From positions 1-5,049 of the forward strand of contig JAAENB010000309.1 in assembly GCA_024224995.1 (NCBI GenBank): DNA of 5,049 nt, in the 5' to 3' direction. The stretch's first letter is position 1. The number at the start of each line of letters is the position of its first letter. Source of the DNA: a bacterium (GTDB taxonomy: Bacteria; Spirochaetota; UBA4802; UBA5550). Below, in pieces: positions 1 to 5,049 of this stretch. The notes under the pieces were generated by a model. It had not been told where the DNA came from. It searched no databases and saw nothing but the letters and a program-made list of their open reading frames with translations. A program made the position numbers and the translations under genes.

Positions 1-29
1 CCTCAGAGCTCTTTAAAAGAGCTCTGAGG
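1..29. repeat. Perfect intergenic palindrome, copy 1
   Basis: Two 14-base arms, CCTCAGAGCTCTTT and its exact reverse complement, are separated by a single A. As RNA it would fold into a stem of about 12-13 pairs with a small A/T loop. The 8-base word AGAGCTCT, itself a palindrome, occurs once in each arm. The inner 27 bases (2-28) recur exactly at 1696-1722. The element may extend left of the window edge. No run of T follows on the + strand (CACACCCCCC follows), so it is not a textbook intrinsic terminator. It could end transcription of a gene outside the window, be a dispersed repeat, or bind a protein; the sequence does not decide. Confidence 0.85.
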
Positions 30-56
30 TCACACCCCCCTGGAAAAAAATCTTAT

Positions 57-85
57 TTGACAAAAAATACACTGTTCAAACAAAT
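57..85 (+). promoter_or_regulatory. Possible promoter of the acyl-CoA dehydrogenase gene
   Basis: An exact TTGACA (-35 consensus) sits at 57-62. No good -10 lies 17 bases further on; the best is ACAAAT at 80-85, matching 3 of 6 positions. A GTTCAAACAAA motif at 74-84 resembles the GTTTAAAACAAA found after the second TTGACA at 1739, so both leaders may share an operator. The weak -10 would fit an activated or regulated promoter, but this is inference. Confidence 0.4.
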
Positions 86-113
86 AAACAAGAAACCACA
101 CAGGAGACCGCTC

Positions 114-1670
114 ATGTCATTATCCAACCGGAATAACCCATATAACTTCGACGAGTTCTTAGCCTGGCGAAATGAAGTCAATTATTATACTGATGATCCG
201 TTTTTGCAGAAAGTGGTAAAACACTATGCCGGAGATGACTGGAAGGAAGTCGACCGGGAGGCGCGGGCAATATCACCAAAGGTATCATATCGCTGGCGCG
301 ATATGGCCGACTTTGCAGCGTCGCCGCAGGAAATGCCGTACATGGTTCACTATGACGCGCACAATCACCGGATCGACAGGATCGTGCGGCCCCACCAGGT
401 GGAGATCATGGAAAAAGAAATTTTTTCCGAAGCGATATTTTCAGAGAAGACCTCACCCTGGACCAGGCTGGTAAAAATGTTTCTAATATATCAGAATGGA
501 GAAGCATGTGTGTCCTGTCCGCTGACCTGTACAGAGGGGATGGTTGCTTTATTGGATAAATTTGCCGATACCCCGGAAACGAAGGCAATCCTGCAGCACT
601 GTAAGGAAGGGATAGACGGCAGCTTTAGCATAGGAGCCCAGTATCTTTCCGAGATCCAGGGCGGGTCCGATGTGCCGGCCAATGTACTTGAAGCTGTTCA
701 GGAAAGGGATACCTGGAAACTCTATGGAACCAAATTCTTTTGTTCGGCTACGCATGCCGATTACGCCGTTGTAACAGCCAAACCGGCGGGCTCCGAAGAG
801 GTGGCGCTTTTTGTGGTTCCTTCGTGGCTGCCGGGAAATAAAGAAAAAGAAATTCGAAACGGGTATACTATAGACCGTATAAAAAATAAGCTCGGTACCA
901 GAGAGTTGACTACCGCTGAAATAACCTACAACGGGGCAATAGCCTACCCTGCCGGTCCCCTTGACAGAGGTGTTGCCAATGTAGTGGGAATTGTTCTAAC
1001 CTATTCGCGGCTCACCGTAGGATTATCGGCAGCGTCAGGGATGGCTCGAACAGCGCGGGAAGCTCGAAAATACAGTGAGCTGCGTGAGGCATTCGGATTC
1101 AAGATCGGGCAGTTCCCGCTTTTGGCAGGGCAGCTCAACAAACTGGAAAAGTATGCAAGGCGGACAACAGCCGGGGCTTTTAAACTATATAGTGAATTCC
1201 TGAGTAACACAGGAGAAGATAAAAAGCAGCGCTTTAAGGTCCGGGAGCTTATTATGCTGCAAAAAATTGCCGGGGCAATGGATTCCACAGAGCATGCCCG
1301 GCTTGGCATGTCTGTCTATGGCGGCCACGGCGTAATGGAAGATTTTTCCTCATTACCCAGGATCCTGCGTGATGCTATTATCAACGAATTATGGGAAGGA
1401 CCCAGAAACGTACTCCTGAGCCAGATATTTCTCGACCTCCAAAAAGTTTCCGAATGGTATCCCGCGGACGAATTCGTGAGAGATGTTCTCTCCGGAGGAG
1501 ATGAGACTCTTGTAAACTCTCTAACAGATGAGATCCTGGAAATTACCGGCCACGGAACCCTGCTCGATATGAACGAAAAAACCCTGGAGATATGCGAAAA
1601 ATGGGATTCTTTTTGCCATAAGCTGTTTCACGCCTACCAGGATATCGCTTTAAAAGAAGTAGAAGGGTAA
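114..1670 (+). CDS. AidB-like acyl-CoA dehydrogenase family flavoprotein
   Basis: This is a predicted FAD-dependent acyl-CoA dehydrogenase that would introduce a trans-2,3 double bond into an acyl-CoA in the cytoplasm and pass electrons to an electron-transfer flavoprotein; the substrate cannot be read from the sequence. ATG 114 is chosen because AGGAG (102-106) lies 7 bases upstream. An in-frame TTG at 57 would add 19 residues but lacks a ribosome binding site and coincides with a TTGACA box. The product is 518 residues. An N-terminal helical segment with HRIDRIVRPHQ (about 85-95) resembles the AidB branch. Then come SEIQGGSD (179-186), the flavin-contacting FFCSA (208-212), KLGTRELTTAEI (259-270), R-x-AFG (324-328), YGGHGVMED (402-410) and WEGPRNV (427-433), whose Glu428 aligns with the catalytic base of the family. 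About 85 residues follow, as in AidB (541 residues in E. coli, DNA-binding). No ETF gene or beta-oxidation partner is in the window. The family call is firm; the AidB-like placement is by motif memory, and a DNA role is not claimed. Confidence 0.93.
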   Translation: MSLSNRNNPYNFDEFLAWRNEVNYYTDDPFLQKVVKHYAGDDWKEVDREARAISPKVSYRWRDMADFAASPQEMPYMVHYDAHNHRIDRIVRPHQVEIMEKEIFSEAIFSEKTSPWTRLVKMFLIYQNGEACVSCPLTCTEGMVALLDKFADTPETKAILQHCKEGIDGSFSIGAQYLSEIQGGSDVPANVLEAVQERDTWKLYGTKFFCSATHADYAVVTAKPAGSEEVALFVVPSWLPGNKEKEIRNGYTIDRIKNKLGTRELTTAEITYNGAIAYPAGPLDRGVANVVGIVLTYSRLTVGLSAASGMARTAREARKYSELREAFGFKIGQFPLLAGQLNKLEKYARRTTAGAFKLYSEFLSNTGEDKKQRFKVRELIMLQKIAGAMDSTEHARLGMSVYGGHGVMEDFSSLPRILRDAIINELWEGPRNVLLSQIFLDLQKVSEWYPADEFVRDVLSGGDETLVNSLTDEILEITGHGTLLDMNEKTLEICEKWDSFCHKLFHAYQDIALKEVEG

Positions 1671-1691
1671 AAACCTCCGCTGCAATTGCCG

Positions 1692-1726
1692 CCGTCTCAG
1701 AGCTCTTTAAAAGAGCTCTGAGACGG
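1692..1726. repeat. Perfect intergenic palindrome, copy 2
   Basis: Two 17-base arms, CCGTCTCAGAGCTCTTT and its exact reverse complement, surround a single A. The inner 27 bases match copy 1 at 2-28 exactly, while the outer bases differ but still pair (GTCTC/GAGAC here, CCTC/GAGG there). This compensatory difference suggests selection or copying for the folded form. It begins 21 bases after the dehydrogenase stop codon and could act as a 3' hairpin, but no T tract follows (TGACAAATTC follows), so intrinsic termination is uncertain. Confidence 0.85.
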
Positions 1727-1738
1727 TGACAAATTCAC

Positions 1739-1767
1739 TTGACAAATCCCACACCCCTTCGTATGTT
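1739..1767 (+). promoter_or_regulatory. Sigma-A-type promoter before the remnant
   Basis: TTGACA (1739-1744, exact consensus) is followed after exactly 17 bases by TATGTT (1762-1767, 4 of 6 matches to TATAAT). Spacing and match are good for a housekeeping promoter. It points into a stretch with no intact gene until the permease at 1950, so it either served a gene now lost or drives a long permease leader. The TTTAAA/AAACGTTT palindromic region overlaps its -10 and likely start point. Confidence 0.6.
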
Positions 1768-1784
1768 TAAAACAAACGTTTAAA
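1766..1784. promoter_or_regulatory. Operator-like AT-rich palindromic site
   Basis: TTTAAA occurs at 1766-1771 and again at 1779-1784, and the perfect 8-base palindrome AAACGTTT occupies 1774-1781. The block overlaps the -10 and presumed transcription start of the upstream promoter, where a repressor site would be expected. The AAAC/GTTT half-site style is common at operators of TetR-family regulators of fatty-acid genes, but no regulator gene is intact nearby, so its protein is unknown. Confidence 0.35.
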
Positions 1785-1914
1785 TCAGCTGCTTACAGAG
1801 GCATTTGAGGAAACAGGTTCCGATCCTGTTGAAGTCCTGAAACGCTGCTTTGCCGGAACCCTGGAGGGGATGACTCCAATTAAGGACCGGGCCGCGGGAA
1901 AAATACATAAATGA
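1771..1914 (+). pseudogene. Start-less open frame, possible gene remnant
   Basis: A 47-codon open stretch follows an in-frame TAA (1768-1770) and ends at TGA 1912-1914. It reads as plausible protein, including LLTEAFEETGSDPVEVLKRC and AGTLEGMTP, with an amphipathic helical look. It has no start codon near its beginning; the only in-frame ATG is at 1870 and would give 14 residues. The frame lies just behind a promoter and operator-like site, the position expected for a small self-regulated regulator gene such as a TetR-family member. A deletion that removed the start and DNA-binding part would explain the arrangement. I cannot identify the parent family from the sequence alone; a chance open frame is the alternative. 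Confidence 0.3.
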
Positions 1915-1920
1915 TATAAT
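1912..1920 (+). promoter_or_regulatory. Extended -10 promoter of the permease gene
   Basis: TGATATAAT contains a perfect TATAAT (1915-1920) preceded by TG with one base between, the extended -10 arrangement that can work without a good -35. The bases 17 upstream of it (CCGCGG) do not resemble TTGACA. Transcription would start near 1927, leaving a leader of about 23 bases before the ATG at 1950. Confidence 0.6.
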
Positions 1921-1949
1921 AGAAAAAAACTTTCGGGAGATTTTTTAAT

Positions 1950-3098
1950 ATGAAACACGGCAAACAACTATCCCTCTTTCAGGCATCCGCTGTTATTACA
2001 GGGCTTGGCGTAGGAGGCGGAATTATGGCAGTCCCCTACCTTGCCTCGTTGAACGGTATTATTCCCATGATCTCCATTATGATATGCGCGTACGCCGTAA
2101 GTATATTATTACATCTAATGATAACTGAAATGGTTATGTTAGACGGACAAAACAGCCAGTTTGTTGAACTCCTCTCCAGGTATCTTTTTCACGGGCGCGG
2201 TAAAACAATTTTCACCTGGACTTTTTTTATTATAATAGTAATTAATTTTTACGCGCTACTTGCAGGGTATATTGCCGGAGCCGCCGAAATTATCGTAAAT
2301 CTTTCCGGCATACCGGAGTGGTCCGCGAAAGTTCTTATGTATATTTTTGCTGCGGGACCGGTTTTTTTCGGACTAAAAGCCCTTGGAATTAGTGAAGAAT
2401 ACGCTATAGCGGGCATAGGAGTATTGCTCATTGTAATGACCGTTGGATCATTTAATCACAGCTTTAATACAATACCTTTATGGGCGGGAGGAGCAAAAAA
2501 AGCACTGGCATTGTACGGCATGGTTATATTCAGCCTGTCATCTATCTTTGCCATACCTGAAGCTGTTGAAGGCCTTTCCTGGAATAAAAAACTTATCCCC
2601 TGGTCGATTATTCTGGGTAAAACGATTAACCTGTTATTCATACTGATAATAACCATAATGACAATCCTTTCCAGCAGCGTCGATGAAAAAGTCGCCATTA
2701 TCAGTTGGGGGAAAAGCATCGGGAATTGGGCTGTTCTTCTCAGTTCTGTCTTTACCCTGCTGGCAATACTTACCAGCTATTGGGCGGTTACATACGCCCT
2801 GGCCATTGTCATTGAAGAAAGACTTAACTGGGAATACCGCCTCTCATGGTTTGTTGCCACGCTTCCCACGCTCCTTATTTCCCTTTCGGGAATTACCTTT
2901 ATGGGCTTCATGAAAATCGCGGGCGGAGCTCTTGCCATACTGGTGACAATCCTGGTTGTGCCCGCTTTTAGAGCCGTAAAAAAACAGAAAAAAATCGAAG
3001 AAAAGGTCCTTACCCTGCCCTTCCTTGAAAAGAGTATATTTCAAATAATTATTATCTTAGCCTTTCTAGTGGCAGCCATTGGAATGGTTTTCAAATAA
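1950..3098 (+). CDS. Amino acid permease, aromatic amino acid (Trp/Tyr) type
   Basis: This is a predicted secondary transporter of the inner membrane, probably importing an amino acid with a coupling cation. It has 382 residues and about 11 hydrophobic helices (roughly 12-31, 36-60, 86-110, 126-145, 150-168, 186-207, 216-240, 258-285, 298-316, 318-340, 361-381), the count and length usual for the Trp/Tyr permease family (hydroxy/aromatic amino acid permeases, APC fold). The first helix carries GLGVGGGIMAVPY (18-30), the glycine-rich, Pro-ended broken helix that lines the substrate site in this fold. The sixth predicted helix has FAIPEAVEG (200-208), a second probable break. A basic loop with KKQKK lies at 344-348. 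GGGAGA (1935-1940) precedes ATG 1950 by 9 bases. The gene is monocistronic by appearance, with its own promoter and no clear terminator downstream. The substrate is inferred only from overall family resemblance; a more general amino acid carrier is possible. Confidence 0.85.
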   Translation: MKHGKQLSLFQASAVITGLGVGGGIMAVPYLASLNGIIPMISIMICAYAVSILLHLMITEMVMLDGQNSQFVELLSRYLFHGRGKTIFTWTFFIIIVINFYALLAGYIAGAAEIIVNLSGIPEWSAKVLMYIFAAGPVFFGLKALGISEEYAIAGIGVLLIVMTVGSFNHSFNTIPLWAGGAKKALALYGMVIFSLSSIFAIPEAVEGLSWNKKLIPWSIILGKTINLLFILIITIMTILSSSVDEKVAIISWGKSIGNWAVLLSSVFTLLAILTSYWAVTYALAIVIEERLNWEYRLSWFVATLPTLLISLSGITFMGFMKIAGGALAILVTILVVPAFRAVKKQKKIEEKVLTLPFLEKSIFQIIIILAFLVAAIGMVFK

Positions 3099-3126
3099 TA
3101 GACCTTTTTGCTCTTAAGAAACTTAA

Positions 3127-3429
3127 TTCTGGTGGTGCGCTGGTCTGGAAGTAGCATGGGCTCCGGAACTGCTGAATAATCCTCAAAAAAAATTCAGGGT
3201 GATATCCGGCCGTCAGGAGCTCCCCGGTTTAGCCGGGCTGTCATCACGCGACAAATTTCACTCAGGCTGTTTCCGCATCTATTCTGTTATGCTTGCGAGA
3301 CGCATCAAGGATTATTCAGCGCAGCGCGCCTATTTCGAAATGATCCTGGTCATGGACGGTAAGATTAGAGTTACAGGTTCAGTTCTGTTTTCCAATAATC
3401 ATGAAGGTTGCAGTTCGAAACGATACTAA
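3127..3429 (+). pseudogene. Unrecognised start-less open frame, possible remnant
   Basis: One hundred sense codons stay open from just after TAA 3124-3126 to TAA 3427-3429. The first 24 codons contain no ATG; a GTG at 3199 gives 76 residues and the first ATG is at 3289, neither with a convincing ribosome binding site. The translation has coding character in places (LEVAWAPELLNNPQKKFRV, then MLARRIKDYSAQRAYFEMIL), but I do not recognise a family. Its last 59 bases overlap the 3' end of the superoxide reductase gene on the other strand. This arrangement fits a truncated, decaying gene or a chance open frame better than an active gene. The rest of 3099-3370 shows no RNA gene or clear terminator; TTAAG-AAA-CTTAA near 3114 is a weak hairpin, and CCCGG-TTTAG-CCGGG near 3225 is a short one with no T tract. 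Confidence 0.25.
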
Positions 3430-3808
3430 TTTTCCCGGTGTCTTTTTTCAAATGGATACAGGCGGCGGGATTAACACTGTTTGGGGTAAACATAATTCGT
3501 TCGATATAAATATCATCAATATAAACATCGATAAACTGAATAAAGTGACCTTCCTCCATAGGGTGAAGGGTTTCTCCAATTCGAATAAGTAAATCGGTGC
3601 AGGCTTCTTCGGGAATTAACGCGCACTCATGGTTCATTTTCACAGAGGGGATATGCTTTACCGCGGCTTCCGGGCTCTTTTCCTCCGACTCTTCAAAGAT
3701 CTCATCATTCCGGGAAAACTCTTCATCCGGGGCATGGCAAACCGGACACTCTCCGGAAACTTCATTAAATTCGAGATGACCGCATATCCCGCAAATATAC
3801 ACATCCAT
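3371..3808 (-). CDS. Rubredoxin-like ribbon fused to superoxide reductase domain
   Basis: This 145-residue protein is predicted to reduce superoxide to hydrogen peroxide in the cytoplasm, an oxygen-defence reaction of anaerobes that uses electrons from rubredoxin-type donors. Residues 1-30 form a metal ribbon with Cys6-x2-Cys9 and Cys21-x2-Cys24 (YICGICG and CPVCHAP), like the C-terminal domain of rubrerythrin. An acidic linker follows at about 29-48. The superoxide reductase domain at about 49-145 has KHIP (Lys51, His52), HPMEEGH (His82, His88) and CNLH (Cys133, His136). The H-x5-H and C-x2-H spacings match the iron ligands of neelaredoxin, so a set of ligands is present. The usual Glu just before the catalytic Lys (EKHxP) is Val50 here. 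Classic two-iron desulfoferrodoxins carry a shorter N-terminal domain with adjacent cysteines, so this fusion differs. AGAGGT (3815-3820, complement) lies 6 bases from the ATG. The gene has its own promoter, divergent from the DUF2461 gene. Confidence 0.9.
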   Translation of the reverse strand: MDVYICGICGHLEFNEVSGECPVCHAPDEEFSRNDEIFEESEEKSPEAAVKHIPSVKMNHECALIPEEACTDLLIRIGETLHPMEEGHFIQFIDVYIDDIYIERIMFTPNSVNPAACIHLKKDTGKISIVSNCNLHDYWKTELNL

Positions 3809-3841
3809 ATTTTTACCTCTTGGGTTTCGTTTTGTTGCATA

Positions 3842-3870
3842 ATTAAAGCATTTTTTGGGAGGTTTGTCAA
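3842..3870 (-). promoter_or_regulatory. Strong promoter of the superoxide reductase gene
   Basis: Read on the minus strand, TTGACA (complement of 3865-3870, exact) is followed after 17 bases by TTTAAT (complement of 3842-3847, 5 of 6), with TG one base before it as in extended -10 promoters. Transcription would begin near 3835, leaving a leader of about 27 bases. The near-palindrome GCATAATTAAAGC covers the -10, but it does not match a PerR or Fur box closely enough to name a regulator. Confidence 0.75.
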
Positions 3871-3921
3871 TAAAAAATTACTTTGGGATAATGCCGGCTT
3901 TTATGAGGTTCTTATTTTTTA

Positions 3922-4051
3922 GTGAAGGCAGCCGTGTTAACCGCAGTTCGTTGCGTGGATATTGCAGGAGCCCGGCAATGTTGGCATTTGCCTCAATAAA
4001 GCTGTATGGCTCGGATTTAAGGCATTTTGCTCATTATCCTCGCGCCAATGA
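3922..4051 (+). pseudogene. Possible decayed start of a zinc-type alcohol dehydrogenase
   Basis: From GTG 3922 the frame reads VKAAVLTAVRCVDIA, closely resembling the beginning of medium-chain zinc alcohol/sorbitol dehydrogenases (MKAAVLTA...VEI). That frame stops at TAA 3997-3999 after 25 codons. In the next frame, from 3968 to TGA 4049-4051, EPGNVGIC might be a worn version of the EPGPGEV...GIC region that follows in that family, which would imply a frameshift. GAGG at 3905-3908 is 13 bases from the GTG, rather far for a binding site. No catalytic zinc-site residues are assured. The rest of the 363-base gap 3809-4171 holds only the two divergent promoters. The resemblance is short and could be chance. 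Confidence 0.25.
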
Positions 4052-4114
4052 ATTAATTTCAATGAGATTTACGAATAAAACACAAAACATTCTTTTATAG
4101 AGCTTATTTTTTTG

Positions 4115-4143
4115 TTGTATCATGGTGATAATAATATTACAAT
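4115..4143 (+). promoter_or_regulatory. Possible promoter of the DUF2461 gene
   Basis: TTGTAT (4115-4120, 3 of 6) is followed after 17 bases by TACAAT (4138-4143, 5 of 6). The region is very AT-rich and other placements, such as GATAAT at 4127-4132, are possible. Transcription from about 4150 would leave a leader of some 22 bases. Confidence 0.4.
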
Positions 4144-4171
4144 GATCAACCGCTATCAAGGAGTTTGCGTC

Positions 4172-4879
4172 ATGACAGAAGAAAATAAATTCAATGGTTT
4201 TCCAAAAGAAGCGCTTCGCTTCCTGGAACAATTAAAAAAAAATAATTCCAGGGAATGGTTTCTCAAGCATAAAGAAGAGTACGAAAATGTTATTTTAAAT
4301 CCATCCAGATTGTTTGTTACTGAAATGGGTATTCGCCTCCAAAAAATATCTCCTCATATTATATATGAAGCACGGGTTAACAGATCTCTTTTCAGGCTCA
4401 ACCGTGATACCCGCTTTAGCAAAGACAAGACTCCGTATAAAACCAATATTGGTATTTTTTTCTGGGAGGGTTCAGGAAAACGGATGGAATGCCCGGGGTT
4501 TTATTTTCACCTGGAACCTTCAAGTATGATGCTGGGCGCGGGACTCTACCAGTTTCCCAAAGAACTGCTTCCGGTATACCGGGACGCGGTTGTGGACCCG
4601 GTGCTGGGAAAAGAGCTCCCCAAAGCCATAAAAAAAATCGGAGAAGCCGACTTTGGCAAAGCCGTCTGCGGCATGCCTGTTGATAGTTATAAAAAAGTTC
4701 CCCGGGGATACGATCCGGAACACCCAAACGCGGAGCTTCTTAAATTCAAGGGTCTCCACGCCGGTGTTGAAAGCTCTATTCCAAAAGAATTCCACACGAG
4801 TGCTTTTCTGGATTACTGTTTCGACCGGTTTAAAAAACTGGCGCCAATTCATCACTGGCTGGTGAAGATGCTGTCTTAG
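4172..4879 (+). CDS. DUF2461 family protein
   Basis: The product has 235 residues, about the usual length for DUF2461 (TIGR02453), a soluble, widely distributed family whose function is not established. Family hallmarks are present in order: FPKEALRFLEQLKKNN and REWF near the N terminus (about 10-30), LNRDTRFSKDKTPYKTNIG (about 76-94), the GFYFHLEP and MLGAGLYQFPKELLPVYR block (about 109-137), and KVPRGYDPEHPNAELLKFKG (about 175-194). There is no signal peptide or membrane helix. ATG 4172 is chosen because AAGGAG (4158-4163) lies 8 bases upstream. The frame is open from an ATG at 4112 but that start has no binding site and would add 20 residues unlike the family. The gene appears to stand alone, divergent from the superoxide reductase gene, and the context does not suggest a role. 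It ends in TAG with no obvious terminator hairpin. Confidence 0.9.
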   Translation: MTEENKFNGFPKEALRFLEQLKKNNSREWFLKHKEEYENVILNPSRLFVTEMGIRLQKISPHIIYEARVNRSLFRLNRDTRFSKDKTPYKTNIGIFFWEGSGKRMECPGFYFHLEPSSMMLGAGLYQFPKELLPVYRDAVVDPVLGKELPKAIKKIGEADFGKAVCGMPVDSYKKVPRGYDPEHPNAELLKFKGLHAGVESSIPKEFHTSAFLDYCFDRFKKLAPIHHWLVKMLS

Positions 4880-4884
4880 GGAAG

Positions 4885-4905
4885 CAGGGTTCAGGGGCCA
4901 GGGGT
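4885..4905 (+). repeat. Three tandem 7-base units
   Basis: CAGGGTT, CAGGGGC and CAGGGGT follow one another with an exact 7-base period just after the DUF2461 stop codon. Such short heptamer runs are typical of slippage-prone intergenic spacers. The remainder of 4880-5049 has no gene, only a weak hairpin CCGAA...TTCGG at 5021-5038. Confidence 0.6.
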
Positions 4906-5049
4906 CGCACTCTCAAGAAACTCTTTTTGCTTGTGCGCGGGCGTAGAAGCAGCCCGCAGTACTATTTAGTCTCTGATCTATATTTTTCCCGCTACACAGG
5001 GTCGATCGTGTCTTGATATACCGAAAAACGTCATTCGGAATGTAACCTA

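Noticed and set aside
57..113. TTG at 57 as start of the acyl-CoA dehydrogenase
   Set aside because: No ribosome binding site precedes it, the extra 19 residues are not family-like, and ATG 114 has AGGAG at ideal spacing. TTGACA there is more likely a -35 box.
1001..1309. 102-codon open frame on the minus strand inside the dehydrogenase gene
   Set aside because: It lies entirely antisense to a clearly conserved coding sequence and has no recognisable family motifs.
1..1726. The two palindromes as terminal repeats of a transposon or MITE
   Set aside because: No transposase, no target-site duplication is visible, and each copy is a complete palindrome rather than one arm of an inverted pair.
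3629..3922. 97-codon plus-strand open frame opposite the superoxide reductase gene
   Set aside because: It is antisense to a gene with all cofactor ligands conserved.
3855..4100. 81-codon open frame on the plus strand in the divergent intergenic region
   Set aside because: Its beginning overlaps the superoxide reductase promoter, and the translation shows no family motifs or hydrophobic pattern.
4112..4171. ATG at 4112 as start of the DUF2461 protein
   Set aside because: It lies within the likely promoter and lacks a binding site; ATG 4172 has AAGGAG 8 bases upstream and begins where the family usually does.
4416..4855. Minus-strand open frames of 103 and 111 codons inside the DUF2461 gene
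   Set aside because: They overlap each other and a conserved gene on the other strand, and their sequences are unlike known proteins.
5013..5041. Promoter TTGATA with CGGAAT near the right edge
   Set aside because: The -10 matches only 3 of 6 positions and no gene start is visible before the window ends.

Overview
The window looks like chromosomal DNA of an anaerobic, low-to-moderate-GC Firmicute, most likely a clostridium-type organism such as a syntrophic or sulfate-reducing Peptococcaceae-like bacterium. This is an inference from strong AGGAG-type ribosome binding sites, sigma-A-like promoters (TTGACA and TATAAT), a superoxide reductase typical of anaerobes, and protein families common in such genomes. 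No rRNA, tRNA, plasmid, phage or insertion-sequence gene is visible.

Layout: (1) 1-113 holds a perfect palindrome and the leader of the first gene. (2) 114-1670 (+) encodes a 518-residue acyl-CoA dehydrogenase of the AidB-like branch. (3) 1671-1949 holds a second, longer copy of the same palindrome, a well-spaced promoter, an AT-rich operator-like palindrome, a start-less open frame that looks like a gene remnant, and an extended -10 promoter. (4) 1950-3098 (+) encodes an 11-helix amino acid permease of the aromatic amino acid (Trp/Tyr) type. (5) 3099-3370 is gene-poor and holds an unrecognised open frame without a credible start. (6) 3371-3808 (-) encodes a 145-residue protein joining a rubredoxin-like metal ribbon to a superoxide reductase (desulfoferrodoxin/neelaredoxin) domain, with a strong promoter of its own. 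(7) 3809-4171 is a divergent intergenic region with a short stretch resembling the start of a zinc-type alcohol dehydrogenase, probably decayed. (8) 4172-4879 (+) encodes a DUF2461-family protein. (9) 4880-5049 is non-coding, with three tandem 7-base units.

The four intact genes do not form an obvious operon or pathway. Each has its own leader, and the superoxide reductase gene lies on the opposite strand, so this reads as a set of single-gene units separated by decayed sequence. The least ordinary features are the pair of nearly identical palindromes bracketing the dehydrogenase gene, each followed by TTGACA and a similar TTYAAA-type motif, and the domain architecture of the superoxide reductase. 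I see no convincing sign of a new multi-gene system.
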